A stretch of 64,000 nucleotides of DNA from Bacteroidota bacterium (GCA_023386235.1 JAEWKC010000040.1:13041-77040), one strand, 5' to 3'; numbered from the stretch's first letter, positions 24,442 to 33,782 are shown. A program made the numbers and translations. The notes: generated from the sequence alone by a model not told the origin.

Positions 24442-25196
24442 TACCATTTCTTTAGTTGCATTTCAGTTCCGTCAAATTCTGCGTAGGTAAAATTAGATAT
24501 CCAGTCGCCAAGGTTTATATATTTACTTTTGTCGTTCAGTTCAACTATTACCGGATAATGCCTGTGACCAAACACAAAAAAATCAATATGCTTTTGCTGC
24601 AAATATTCTTTAGAGTAAATGACCAGCCATTCTTTATCATCTCCCAGCCACTGACTATCTGCATTGCCGGTTTTTGCCCGGCTTTTCCTGCTGAAATAAT
24701 TGGCTAAACCTATGCCCCATGAGGGGTGCAGGGCGCCAAACATCCACTGGCATATTTTATTTCTGAAAACTTTTTTTAAAAATTTATACCCTTCATCGCC
24801 CGGGCCTAAACCGTCTCCGTGCCCTATTAAAAACTGCTTGCCACTTCGTTCAAACTCTTTAGGTTCAAAATACACCTGCATGTTTAATTCTGTCTGAAAA
24901 TAATTTTTCATCCACATGTCATGATTGCCTATGAACAAATGCACCGGTATACCGCTGTCTGTAATTTCTGCCAGCTTGCCTAAAAGCCGTGTATAGCCTT
25001 TGGGCACCACGTTTTTATATTCAAACCAGAAATCAAAGATATCGCCTAAAATAAAAATTTCAGTCGCCGTATTTTTTATGCTTTCTAAAAAAGATACGAT
25101 TTTCTTTTCTCTAATCAAACTATCATCCCCGTTGGGGGCTCCTAAATGAAAATCTGAGAGGAAATATATTTTTGTGTTTTGAAGCATGTACTGCAT
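24441..25196 (-). CDS. lpxH: UDP-2,3-diacylglucosamine hydrolase, LpxH type
   Basis: LpxH removes UMP from UDP-2,3-diacylglucosamine to give lipid X, a step in lipid A synthesis. The 251-residue protein is a calcineurin-type metallophosphoesterase: SDFHLGAP near residue 14, LGDIFDFWFEY near 48, FIGNHDMWMKN near 88, IGHGDGLG near 123, and VFGHRHYPV near 221. There is no membrane helix. ATG 25196 directly follows the TAA of the LUD gene; MLQNTK at 25187 is an alternative start. Bacteroidota often use such a divergent LpxH. Confidence 0.88.
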   Translation of the reverse strand: MQYMLQNTKIYFLSDFHLGAPNGDDSLIREKKIVSFLESIKNTATEIFILGDIFDFWFEYKNVVPKGYTRLLGKLAEITDSGIPVHLFIGNHDMWMKNYFQTELNMQVYFEPKEFERSGKQFLIGHGDGLGPGDEGYKFLKKVFRNKICQWMFGALHPSWGIGLANYFSRKSRAKTGNADSQWLGDDKEWLVIYSKEYLQQKHIDFFVFGHRHYPVIVELNDKSKYINLGDWISNFTYAEFDGTEMQLKKW

Positions 25197-25826
25197 TTAT
25201 CTTTCAACCAAGAAGCAAAATACCTGCTTAGGTCCGTGAATACCTACCACTAAGGTTTTTTCTATATCTGCCGTGCGGCTGGGTCCGGTAGCCAAAGTAA
25301 TCATTGAAGGCAGCTCTTCATATTTGTTTTGCACTATACCCAATCCGTCGGCAATGTCATACACTACCTGATCGGTATAGGCAACGCAGATATGAACCGG
25401 TGTATATACGCTGGTAGTACGGCCACTTTGCAGCGCGCTGCTCAGCAAAATGCTGCCGGTGCGTGCTATGAGCGCTTCGCAGGTAGTAATGGCTACCGGC
25501 GCTTCATTCAGATTGCTAAAGGACAGCTTGTGAAAATCATGTTGCTGCAACAGGTTAATCATCACGCTTTCTCTACAGTATAATCTTTTCCATTCATTAC
25601 TTTCGGTAAGTGTATTTAGCTGCTGTATAAAATCGGTTTCGCTGCTGCAGTAAACAAACTGGCCCTGCATTTTCGTAAAGTTCTCTGCAAACAATACATC
25701 TAAATTATCCTTTTGCTTAGGAAACACAGCGCTTACGTCATCTGTCTGAATATCAGGAAACGGTTTTTCTACCGGCTTCCTCAATGCATTCTTTATTTTT
25801 TTTAATATATTATCTCTTGCCGACAA
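25197..25826 (-). CDS. LUD-domain protein, LutC-like
   Basis: The LUD (lactate utilisation) domain occurs in LutC/YkgG subunits of L-lactate oxidation complexes, but stand-alone members of unknown role are frequent in Bacteroidota. The 209-residue protein shows the family core ITTCEALIARTGSILLSS near residues 111-128, and SMITLATGPSRTADIEKTLVVGIHGPK near the end. lutA and lutB are absent here, and the neighbours are lipid A and channel genes, so lactate metabolism is not supported by context. Translation begins at TTG 25826; an in-frame stop 15 nt upstream leaves no ATG alternative near by. Confidence 0.87.
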   Translation of the reverse strand: MSARDNILKKIKNALRKPVEKPFPDIQTDDVSAVFPKQKDNLDVLFAENFTKMQGQFVYCSSETDFIQQLNTLTESNEWKRLYCRESVMINLLQQHDFHKLSFSNLNEAPVAITTCEALIARTGSILLSSALQSGRTTSVYTPVHICVAYTDQVVYDIADGLGIVQNKYEELPSMITLATGPSRTADIEKTLVVGIHGPKQVFCFLVER

Positions 25827-25991
25827 AGTATTTTTATTTTATGATTAATGCAAATTTAAGTAATGAATTTTTATTTCCTCTATAACCCGCCAAAGTAATC
25901 TTAAAAAGTAAAAAGATCTTGCGTGGCATAAAATCCAAACAGGCGGATTTATAAGCAAACCCGGCTGTAAAATAAAACAGTATTTGTTTTA

Positions 25992-26141
25992 TTAATTGGC
26001 TACCTGTATAGTTTTCTTTTCTATCAGTTTGCCTGCATTGAAGAGGTTGAGATAGTAAATGCCATTGGGCAGCCGGCTTACATCTATCTGCACATTTTGA
26101 GTAGGAGCGCAGCGAAATGAAGCTTCTACTGTTGTTGTTTT
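25992..26141 (-). pseudogene. Remnant of a T9SS sorting domain
   Basis: A 49-codon open stretch encodes VQIDVSRLPNGIYYLNLF followed by NAGKLIEKKTIQVAN and a stop. That is the C-terminal half of a T9SS type A sorting domain, closely similar to the end of the protein at 8002. Upstream it runs into a stop at 26142 with no start or further domain. It is the fossil 3' end of a lost secreted-protein gene in the 473-nt gap 25827-26298; the rest of the gap shows only the uvrB promoter. Confidence 0.8.
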
Positions 26142-26286
26142 TTAAAATCCTTCACTCTCAATAGGCTATTATGACAGCTCAAAAAATTTATGCTACATCC
26201 GGCTTAATAGTGTTGAACACGAACAGTATAACACAATGGATTTATTAGTTTATACAAGCAGATAAACAACTTTGAAGCATAAGCGT

Positions 26287-26294
26287 TAAATTTG
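26287..26294 (+). promoter_or_regulatory. -7 box of uvrB, 4 nt from ATG
   Basis: TAAATTTG matches TAnnTTTG and ends 4 nt before ATG 26299. No LexA-like box was recognised nearby. Confidence 0.6.
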
Positions 26295-26298
26295 CTCA

Positions 26299-28347
26299 AT
26301 GCCATTTCAAATACATTCAGCATATCAACCTTCGGGCGATCAGCCGCAAGCCATTAAACAACTTACAGAAGGCATTAATGCCGGCGAACATTTCCAGACT
26401 TTACTGGGCGTAACCGGTTCGGGTAAAACTTTTACCATGGCCAATGTAATTCAAAATGTACAGCGCCCGACACTTGTATTAACGCACAACAAAACGCTGG
26501 TAGCACAGTTGTATGGCGAGTTTAAACAATTCTTTCCTGACAATGCCGTGGGATATTTTGTAAGCTACTACGATTATTACCAGCCCGAAGCTTTTATGCC
26601 GGTAACCAATACTTACATAGAAAAGGATTTAAGCATTAATGAAGAGCTGGATAAGCTTCGCCTGCAAGCCACGGCACAACTGCTTTCCGGCCGAAGAGAC
26701 ATTGTAGTGGTTGCTAGTGTAAGCTGTATATATGGTATGGGCAACCCTACAGAATTTGAAAATGGTATTGTTCGTATTCAAAAAGGACAAACTATTTCCC
26801 GGCAGGCTTTCCTGCATAGCCTGGTCAACTCATTATACACGCGTACGCAAATAGATTTTTCGCGTGGCACTTTCAGGGTAAAAGGCGACACGGTAGACAT
26901 TAATCTTCCTTACGTGGATTACGGTTACAGAATTACTTTTTTTGATGATGAAATAGAATCCATAGAAAGCATTGACACCATTACCAATAAAAGAATAGAA
27001 AGAATAGAAAACGCGGCTATCTTCCCTGCCAATCTATACTTGGCCCCTAAGGATATGATGCAGGAGATCATGTACGAAATCCAGGACGAAATGCAGGCGC
27101 AGGTGCAGTATTTTACCAGCATTAATAAGCTGATGGAAGCCCAACGTATAAAAGAGCGAGTAGAATACGATCTGGAAATGATGCGTGAACTGGGCTACTG
27201 CAACGGTATTGAAAACTATTCACGCTTCTTCGACAGAAGACAACCCGGCACGCGGCCCTTCTGTTTGTTGGATTATTTTCCGAAAGATTTTATTTGCATC
27301 ATTGATGAAAGTCATCAAACCGTACCGCAAATATCCGGTATGTACGGAGGTGACAGAAGCCGCAAACTCACCCTCGTGGAATATGGCTTTCGCTTGCCAA
27401 GCGCTATGGACAACCGCCCGCTTAATTTTCAGGAGTTTGAAAATATGATCGGGCAAACCGTTTTTGTTTCCGCCACTCCCGGAGAGTATGAACTGGCAAA
27501 AACAGAAGGCATAGTTGTAGAGCAGGTAGTAAGGCCTACAGGCTTGCTGGATCCTCCCATAGAAATCAGGCCAAGCTTTAATCAGATAGACGACTTACTG
27601 GAAGAAATAGACCAGCAGGTAAAAAAAGGCGGACGTGTATTAGTGACAACTTTGACCAAACGCATGGCCGAAGAAATGGATAAATACCTGCAACGTATCA
27701 ACATTCGTTCAAAATACATTCACAGCGAAGTGCATACGCTGGATCGTGTAGAAATACTGCGACAACTGCGATTGGGAGAAATTGACGTGTTGGTGGGTGT
27801 GAATCTTTTAAGAGAAGGCTTAGACCTGCCCGAAGTGTCTTTAGTCGCCATTTTGGATGCGGATAAAGAAGGTTTCTTACGCAACGAACGCTCTCTTACA
27901 CAAACAGCAGGCCGCGCCGCGAGAAACATAGAAGGTAAAGTGATTTTTTACGCGGATAAAATTACCGATAGCATGCAGCGTACAATTGACGAAACCAATC
28001 GCCGCCGCGAGAAACAGGTTGCGTATAATATAGAACACAACATTACTCCTACTACGGTGAGTAAAACCAAAGAGCAGGTGTTTGCACAAACGTCGGTACT
28101 CGACATTAAAGGTTTTGATGAAAGCAAAACCAACGCTATCGCCTATGATCAGGATATAAATAGCGGCATTGCTGCGGAAGCTACTGCCTCATACAAAGCT
28201 AAAAAGACTATTCCTCAAATAGAGAAAGAAATTGAACAACTGAAAAAACGCATGAACAAAGCTGCCAGGGATACGGACTTTATGGAAGCCGCTAAACTAC
28301 GCGATGAAATGTTTGCGTTGCAGGAACAATTAAAAAAGATGAAGTAA
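26299..28347 (+). CDS. uvrB: Excinuclease ABC subunit B
   Basis: UvrB is the DNA-damage-verifying helicase-like subunit of nucleotide excision repair. The 682-residue protein has Walker A GVTGSGKT (residues 37-44), the damage-sensing beta-hairpin region YYDYYQPEAF near 93, the Walker B box IDESHQT near 338, helicase motifs V and VI (VGVNLLREGLDLPEVSLV, QTAGRAARN), and a C-terminal UVR domain (KKRMNKAARDTDFMEAAKLRDEM) that binds UvrC. It reads from a leaderless-type promoter and ends 2 nt from the convergent DUF1080 gene. Confidence 0.97.
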   Translation: MPFQIHSAYQPSGDQPQAIKQLTEGINAGEHFQTLLGVTGSGKTFTMANVIQNVQRPTLVLTHNKTLVAQLYGEFKQFFPDNAVGYFVSYYDYYQPEAFMPVTNTYIEKDLSINEELDKLRLQATAQLLSGRRDIVVVASVSCIYGMGNPTEFENGIVRIQKGQTISRQAFLHSLVNSLYTRTQIDFSRGTFRVKGDTVDINLPYVDYGYRITFFDDEIESIESIDTITNKRIERIENAAIFPANLYLAPKDMMQEIMYEIQDEMQAQVQYFTSINKLMEAQRIKERVEYDLEMMRELGYCNGIENYSRFFDRRQPGTRPFCLLDYFPKDFICIIDESHQTVPQISGMYGGDRSRKLTLVEYGFRLPSAMDNRPLNFQEFENMIGQTVFVSATPGEYELAKTEGIVVEQVVRPTGLLDPPIEIRPSFNQIDDLLEEIDQQVKKGGRVLVTTLTKRMAEEMDKYLQRINIRSKYIHSEVHTLDRVEILRQLRLGEIDVLVGVNLLREGLDLPEVSLVAILDADKEGFLRNERSLTQTAGRAARNIEGKVIFYADKITDSMQRTIDETNRRREKQVAYNIEHNITPTTVSKTKEQVFAQTSVLDIKGFDESKTNAIAYDQDINSGIAAEATASYKAKKTIPQIEKEIEQLKKRMNKAARDTDFMEAAKLRDEMFALQEQLKKMK

Positions 28348-28348
28348 G

Positions 28349-29065
28349 CTACAGCTCTCTGATTTTAATATCTTTGAACCAGATAGTATACCCGTGATCC
28401 TGTAAGCCTATAAACCCTTCTTTAGATATACCTTCTGTAAAACCCGGGAAATCTTTAAACTTACTGTTTTGTACAAGATTGTCCCATTCGGGTGTCCACA
28501 AAGAATATTTTACTACTTCTTTTCCGTTTTGGATATGAACTACATTGCCGTCCTTCACGCGCACAACAATATTGTTCCAGCTGCCGGCAGGTTTGGCAGA
28601 TGCAGGATCCGCAGCAATCATGTCGTATAAAGAACCTGCCAGATGTGAGGCGATTTTATTATCAGTAGCATTGTCATTGTCCAGTATCTGTATTTCCGGA
28701 GCTGCGTAATAAATAGGCTTGCCCGGCACCTCTCTCACATTGTAGAATATGCCTGAATTGCCCATAGGACTTGCTTTCCAGTCAATAGAAAGCTCGAAAT
28801 TCTTAAATTGTTTATCCGCAAAAATAATATCGCCACCCGCTCCGTGACCGGGTTGTTTTCCCTGTGCCGTAAACACTTTCATAGCGCCATCTTCAATTGT
28901 CCAGTTATCAGGCATTCCTGTACCGTTCACCTGGCGCCAACCGGTAAAATCTTTTCCGTTAAATAAAGATATCCATTTACCTTTAGAAGCTCCTGTATGG
29001 GTGGACGTGCAGGACACGAGCGCAATGGCGGCATAAACAAATAAAACGATCAATGACTTTTGCAT
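28349..29065 (-). CDS. DUF1080 lipoprotein (3-keto-disaccharide hydrolase domain)
   Basis: The 238-residue protein has a lipoprotein signal (ALVSC, Cys 19) and one DUF1080 domain (concanavalin-like beta sandwich). The domain opens with SLFNGKDFTGWRQVN, passes through NSGIFYNVRE and PEIQILDND, and ends DHGYTIWFKDIKIREL. Family members hydrolyse 3-keto-glycosides made by Gfo/Idh/MocA oxidoreductases; this copy probably acts in the periplasm or on the surface. A -7 box TAACTTTG lies at 29091-29098 (minus). Two further DUF1080 domains occur in the protein at 60171. Confidence 0.88.
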   Translation of the reverse strand: MQKSLIVLFVYAAIALVSCTSTHTGASKGKWISLFNGKDFTGWRQVNGTGMPDNWTIEDGAMKVFTAQGKQPGHGAGGDIIFADKQFKNFELSIDWKASPMGNSGIFYNVREVPGKPIYYAAPEIQILDNDNATDNKIASHLAGSLYDMIAADPASAKPAGSWNNIVVRVKDGNVVHIQNGKEVVKYSLWTPEWDNLVQNSKFKDFPGFTEGISKEGFIGLQDHGYTIWFKDIKIREL

Positions 29066-29326
29066 GTGTAATGTATTTTTAAATTTCCATCAAAGTTAAA
29101 GTCAGTTTTAAGAAATCCGTGAAATTTTTATCATTATTTTTTTCTGCCGGCATATCGGCTGGTTTGACTATATAAATTCGTGAAGTAACCCATCTCATTT
29201 AATTTAGTTAACTTCGTAGAAGTAAGTAAGAGTGAGAAAATGCCGAAGTAATAGGAAAGAAAGCACTCTATGAATGAAAGCGAGTAATTGACCAACGTTT
29301 TATCTGATACAATAAATTATAAAAAT

Positions 29327-29632
29327 ATGGAAAGTTATAACAATTTGGTCGAAGGTATCAACGACTTAAAAAAACAAGGATACGTAGAAGATTTTAACCT
29401 AAAGGAAAATTGTCTTGAATGCAGAAACGGAGAATACAAAGTTTTTCACGACGAATTTGAGATTGATAAATGGTTTCGGATAGAGGGCTTCGATTCCAGT
29501 GCCGAAAATTCTTCCATTTTATACGCCATTTCTTCTGAGAAGCATGGATTAAAAGGTACAATGGTAAATGCTTACGGAGTTTATTCAAGTAGCATCGCCA
29601 ACGAAATGTTGTCCAAATTAAAATTCGCTTAA
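29327..29632 (+). CDS. Small conserved protein, often mislabelled PRPP synthetase
   Basis: The protein is 101 residues from ATG 29327 (MESYNNLVEGINDLKKQGY). It belongs to a small Bacteroidota family with the pattern NLVEGINDLKKQGYVEDFNL, then a segment with FHDEFEIDKWFRIEG, and SSILYAISSEKHGLKGTMVNAYGVY. Databases often call it phosphoribosylpyrophosphate synthetase, but it is far too short and lacks the PRPP-binding motifs, so no function should be assumed. A reading from TTG 29288 adds 13 residues unlike the family. Confidence 0.78.
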   Translation: MESYNNLVEGINDLKKQGYVEDFNLKENCLECRNGEYKVFHDEFEIDKWFRIEGFDSSAENSSILYAISSEKHGLKGTMVNAYGVYSSSIANEMLSKLKFA

Positions 29633-29792
29633 GATCTGCGCGAACCTTGTTTTAATGTTTGAAAGATTTGCCAATACCAGTTTTTCCCTTAGTGTAATCG
29701 GCTTGCCTGAGGTGCATACAACTTTTACGGATAAACCACTAACATATTATCCGGTCTGATTATATAAATTGTATAATCATTAAACAGCAATT

Positions 29793-30257
29793 ATGCGTAA
29801 GAATATTTTACTTATCAGCGTTTTTCTATGCGCAGCTATTATTACTTCTTGTACTAAAGAAATGTTCATGTCGCCCGAAAGAAGAATTGTTGGCAGTTGG
29901 GAGTTGGTGTCTGTAACAAAGATGGGCATTGGCGTTGACAGAAATGATTTTGAATACGGCTATTTTACTTTTTTTAGAAACGGTTCAGTAAATTACGCAG
30001 AAACACGCACAGCCAGAAGTACATTTGAAGGCAACTGGCGCATGAACACTTATTACGCACAGGATTGCTACGAATGTGCCGACGACAGAATTACATCCTT
30101 AACCATCAGCGTTTACGATAGTGATTTAAAAATGATGAAAACGGAATTGTTTGAAGAAATAATCTTCAACAATTTTAACGCAAGAATGAAAGCATATAAA
30201 ACGGTGAGAGGCACACGCTATATTTTCACTTTTGAAAGAAGGAAAGACCTCAATTAG
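29793..30257 (+). CDS. Lipocalin-like lipoprotein, hypothetical
   Basis: The 154-residue protein has a lipoprotein signal ending ITSC (Cys 20). A lipocalin-type start follows, RRIVGSWELVSVTKMG, and then beta strands up to YIFTFERRK. This GSWxL pattern marks many small Bacteroidota lipocalin-like lipoproteins of unknown ligand. Two Cys close together (DCYECADD) could form a disulfide or bind metal. Its TAG stop overlaps the TAA stop of the convergent hydrolase gene (shared TTAG). Confidence 0.72.
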   Translation: MRKNILLISVFLCAAIITSCTKEMFMSPERRIVGSWELVSVTKMGIGVDRNDFEYGYFTFFRNGSVNYAETRTARSTFEGNWRMNTYYAQDCYECADDRITSLTISVYDSDLKMMKTELFEEIIFNNFNARMKAYKTVRGTRYIFTFERRKDLN

Positions 30258-31549
30258 TTTTCAACCTCTGTAATGACGGGCCTTTCATCTTTCTCCTGAA
30301 AATCATACTGTACTTTAAACGCGCTTAAGTCCGGGGTATATTGCCTATTTCTTTCAAGTTCATGCTTATAAATTATTTGTCCCAGCTCGTATAAAAAAGG
30401 CAGCCCGGTTTCCTCATACTCATATACGCCATCGTTAAGGGTTTCATTCTCATTAACGTAGATGGTTGCAGAAAGCATAAACTCAATATTATTTTTAAAA
30501 TCCGCTACATACGAAATGTCTGTAAGAAATCCATAAGCCCAGCCAACCTTGTTGAAAACCCTTACACCTTCGGGCATATTTTGGTGCGCCTTATTTCCAA
30601 AAAAATATTTCACATAAGCATCATAAAATTTTCCTTTATCATATTTTGGATAATTGGTCTCACCGGGAAATTGTGATAAATATTTATACAAAAAAAGATA
30701 ATCATTCTTTGTGAGACGAAATCTCTGCACAGGATCGGCAGTTTCGGGAAAAATGATTGATTTTAAAATACTGTTTAATTCGCTCAGAGAAATTCTGTTC
30801 TTCACAGAAAAATCAAAAGGTTTATTTACGATCACATCCTCGTTGTTCATATAAGCCTTACCTAAATACTCATTTCTGCTGTGATCGTATTTTTCAGGAT
30901 TGAATTGCGCAGGCTGGTAATAAATTTCTCTTTGATCTTTATCGTAAAAACGTATGGCATTCGTATGTCTGTTTTCCTCCAATGTCATTGGTACAAAACG
31001 ATGCATGATCCTTACATTTTTATACCCCATTTCATGCAGTCTCTTATTTATCTTTTGAGGTCCTACAAATTCATACATTCTTGTGTAAGCGTCATTATCA
31101 CTTACTATCATCGCTTTTTTAATAAAATGTGCTATAGAAGGATAACCCGTCTCCGATGTTTCATCGGTTATCTTTTCTGTCTGACCTGAATAAGTACTGT
31201 CAAATGCCATTCTGCTGTGTTTATTCAAGTTTGGAATATTTAATTCATTCAGCTTTTCAAGTGATAAAATAGCTAAAGGCAACTTTACGGTAGAAGCAGG
31301 ATTGAAATAATTTTGATCATTCACGTTGAAATAACTAGATATAAATGAGGGATTATTATTTTCATCACGATCGATCTTCGTATAAATAATCTGAATTCTG
31401 TGTTCCTGCTTTTTATTTAAAATATTTCTGAATTTTTCTGTTCCATTATTGACCAAAAAATCCTGAAACCATTGATGAGTAAGTGTTTGAGCATCTGCTT
31501 GTATCATACAAAAAGATATTAATAAAAATGTAACAATTTTTATAGGCAT
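30254..31549 (-). CDS. Exported serine hydrolase, class A beta-lactamase fold
   Basis: The 431-residue protein has a signal peptide (about 1-20). The three active-site boxes of the penicillin-binding/beta-lactamase fold are visible: STVK (nucleophile Ser, near residue 83), SDN (near 151) and KVG in place of KTG (near 337). It lacks a clear omega-loop ExxLN, so it may be an esterase or peptidase rather than a drug-inactivating beta-lactamase. It follows the YtcJ-like amidohydrolase gene after 2 nt and forms an operon with it. Confidence 0.82.
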   Translation of the reverse strand: MPIKIVTFLLISFCMIQADAQTLTHQWFQDFLVNNGTEKFRNILNKKQEHRIQIIYTKIDRDENNNPSFISSYFNVNDQNYFNPASTVKLPLAILSLEKLNELNIPNLNKHSRMAFDSTYSGQTEKITDETSETGYPSIAHFIKKAMIVSDNDAYTRMYEFVGPQKINKRLHEMGYKNVRIMHRFVPMTLEENRHTNAIRFYDKDQREIYYQPAQFNPEKYDHSRNEYLGKAYMNNEDVIVNKPFDFSVKNRISLSELNSILKSIIFPETADPVQRFRLTKNDYLFLYKYLSQFPGETNYPKYDKGKFYDAYVKYFFGNKAHQNMPEGVRVFNKVGWAYGFLTDISYVADFKNNIEFMLSATIYVNENETLNDGVYEYEETGLPFLYELGQIIYKHELERNRQYTPDLSAFKVQYDFQEKDERPVITEVEN

Positions 31550-31551
31550 AA

Positions 31552-33174
31552 TTAATAAACTTTTTTTCCTTCTATGTAAGTAGCTGTTACTATGGTATTT
31601 AAAATTTCGGCTGCGTTACAGTGCATTAAATCTTTATCTAAAATAATAAAATCTGCAATCTTTCCTTTTTCAAGTGAGCCTTTTTTATTTTCTTCAAACG
31701 AAGCTCTTGCTGCCCAAATGGTCATTCCTCTTATAGCCTGCTCTCTGGTGAGGGCATTCTCTTTCTGAAAACCATTAGCAGGAAACCCTCTGGCATCTTG
31801 CCGAAATACAGCAGCATAAAATGTTTTGAAAGGTGAGATGTCTTCAACAGGAAAATCTGTGCCTAATGGAAGCCATCCGTTCTGCGAAAGCAGCCGTTTA
31901 TATGCGTATGCTGTTTTTATACGTTCATTACCAAGTCTTTCTGCAGCCCAGTACATATCTGATGTAGCATGTGTAGGTTGTACCGAAGGAACAATATTAT
32001 ATTTTGCAAACAAATTAAAATCTGTACTGTCAACAATTTGCGCATGTTCTATGCGCCAACGTTTATTATTTTCTCCCTGCAGATACTTAGCATATATACG
32101 CAGTATTTCTCTGTTAGCACTATCGCCGATAGCGTGCGTTGCCATCTGCCAGCCGTTCTTGCTTATTTCAGCAGCTACACTGTCAAAATGTGCCAACGAT
32201 TGCAGCATCAATCCATGTGTGTGCGGCGCATCATGATAAGGCTTTAGCAAACACGCACCTCTTGACCCCAAAGCACCATCGGCAAACAATTTAAAACTTC
32301 TTACCACTAAATAATCTTCATCAATAATGCCATTGTTTTTTAACCAGATATAATTTTCTTCTGCATCGCTCAGCATCACATTCATACGCATTTGAAGAGA
32401 ATCATTTTTATACATTTTCTGCAAAAACTCCACATCTTTATAACTTAAACCGCAGTCAGTTAAAGAGGTGATTCCCAAAGCAAAACAATTTTTCTGCGCT
32501 TCCTGCAATGCAGACTGCATCAGCGTTTCAGACGGCTCCGGAACTTTGGCAGTTAAAGCATTCATGGCATTATCTATCAGCACGCCCGTCATTTTTCCTT
32601 CGCTTACAATTATTTCTCCTCCGCTGATTTTATCTGTAGCCTGCAAGCCTGCTGCTTTTAGTGCGTCGTCATTGGCAATTAAAGCATGACCATCAATACG
32701 CGTAAGCATTACCGGACGGTCAGGAAAAAATTTATTCAGCAAATTGTTATCAGGAAACGTCTTTACATCCCAGTCATTTTGATCCCAGCCTCTGCCGGTT
32801 ATCCAGCCGTCAGGATTTTTCTCTGCAAATGCTCTAACACGCTCCAGCACTTCATTCCAGCTCTTTGTATTTGTTAAGTTTACTTTTTTAAGGCTTAATG
32901 CGTAACCCACAAAATGCGCATGTGCATCATTAAAACCGGGATAAATATATTTGCCTTTTGCGTCCAATTCTTCTACGGCATTGTATTTATTTTTCAATTC
33001 TGCATAGTTGCCCGTTTCTAAAATTTTACCATCCTTAATCACCATTGCCTCCTGCATGGTAAACAAGCTATCTACTGTATAAACTACTGCGTTGTACACC
33101 AGCAAATCCGCTCTGTTCATAGTGTTGCATGAAATGATTAAAGAAAAAAACAACATAAAAAAACAAGTCCGCAT
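31552..33174 (-). CDS. Amidohydrolase lipoprotein, YtcJ-like
   Basis: The 540-residue protein from ATG 33174 has a lipoprotein signal (FSLIISC). The metal-dependent amidohydrolase core follows with YPGFNDAHAH (metal-binding HxH), DGHALIAND, FADGALGSRGACLL, THAIGDSANRE, and GTDFPVEDISPFKTF near the end (catalytic Asp). The family (Amidohydro_3, YtcJ) acts on diverse N-acyl or cyclic amides; the substrate is unknown. A start at 33213 is rejected because that region is the terminator of the upstream tpx gene. Confidence 0.88.
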   Translation of the reverse strand: MRTCFFMLFFSLIISCNTMNRADLLVYNAVVYTVDSLFTMQEAMVIKDGKILETGNYAELKNKYNAVEELDAKGKYIYPGFNDAHAHFVGYALSLKKVNLTNTKSWNEVLERVRAFAEKNPDGWITGRGWDQNDWDVKTFPDNNLLNKFFPDRPVMLTRIDGHALIANDDALKAAGLQATDKISGGEIIVSEGKMTGVLIDNAMNALTAKVPEPSETLMQSALQEAQKNCFALGITSLTDCGLSYKDVEFLQKMYKNDSLQMRMNVMLSDAEENYIWLKNNGIIDEDYLVVRSFKLFADGALGSRGACLLKPYHDAPHTHGLMLQSLAHFDSVAAEISKNGWQMATHAIGDSANREILRIYAKYLQGENNKRWRIEHAQIVDSTDFNLFAKYNIVPSVQPTHATSDMYWAAERLGNERIKTAYAYKRLLSQNGWLPLGTDFPVEDISPFKTFYAAVFRQDARGFPANGFQKENALTREQAIRGMTIWAARASFEENKKGSLEKGKIADFIILDKDLMHCNAAEILNTIVTATYIEGKKVY

Positions 33175-33202
33175 AAACAGTATTTTATATAAAAGTAATA
33201 AA

Positions 33203-33228
33203 AAAGAGACCATTCACATAGTCTCTTT
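33203..33228 (-). terminator. Terminator of tpx
   Basis: AAAGAGAC (33203-33210) pairs with GTCTCTTT (33221-33228); on the minus strand a T run follows. Confidence 0.85.
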
Positions 33229-33249
33229 CCTAATTTGACTATTATAAAT

Positions 33250-33747
33250 TTATTTCAGATAATTTAATGCTGTTGCGTAATCAGGCTCATTAGATATTTC
33301 CGTTACCTGCTCTGTATACGCCACTTTACCTTCTTTGTCTACTACTACAACCGCGCGGCTTAACAGGCCTTTCATAGCGCCATCCGTTATTTCCACACCA
33401 TATTGCTTTCCGAAATCACTTCTGAAATCAGACAGCATTACTACATTTTTCAAACCTTCGGCAGCACAAAAATTAGATTGTGCAAAAGGCAGATCTTTAG
33501 AGATACACAGTACTACGGCATCGTCTAACGAAGAAGCTTTTTCATTAAATTTTCTTACAGACGTTGCACACACGCCGGTATTAATGCTTGGAAAAATATT
33601 CAGCACTACATTTTTACCTTTGTATTCGCTAAGACTTTTATCTTGCAGATTCACATCGGTCAATGTTACATCTGCTGCGTTATCTCCCGGGTTTGGTAAG
33701 TTTCCTGATGTATTTACAGGATTTCCTTTAAATGTTACTTGCGACAT
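33250..33747 (-). CDS. tpx: Thiol peroxidase
   Basis: Tpx is a periplasmic or cytoplasmic peroxiredoxin that reduces hydrogen and alkyl peroxides. The 165-residue protein has the peroxidatic Cys in PSINTGVCATSVRKFNE (near residue 60) and the resolving Cys in LPFAQSNFCAAEG (near 94), the spacing of atypical two-Cys Tpx. Typical N-terminal VTFKGNPVNTSGNLP is present. A -7 box TAGATTTG lies upstream at 33783-33790. Confidence 0.96.
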   Translation of the reverse strand: MSQVTFKGNPVNTSGNLPNPGDNAADVTLTDVNLQDKSLSEYKGKNVVLNIFPSINTGVCATSVRKFNEKASSLDDAVVLCISKDLPFAQSNFCAAEGLKNVVMLSDFRSDFGKQYGVEITDGAMKGLLSRAVVVVDKEGKVAYTEQVTEISNEPDYATALNYLK

Positions 33748-33782
33748 AATTATTAAGTTTTAATTGTTTTTATAATGATAGT

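Noticed and set aside
29327..29632. PRPP synthetase
   Set aside because: The protein is about 100 residues and lacks PRPP and ATP sites; the database name for this family is misleading.
30254..31549. Antibiotic-resistance beta-lactamase
   Set aside because: The fold motifs are present, but KTG is KVG and the omega-loop Glu motif was not found, and the partner gene is an amidohydrolase.
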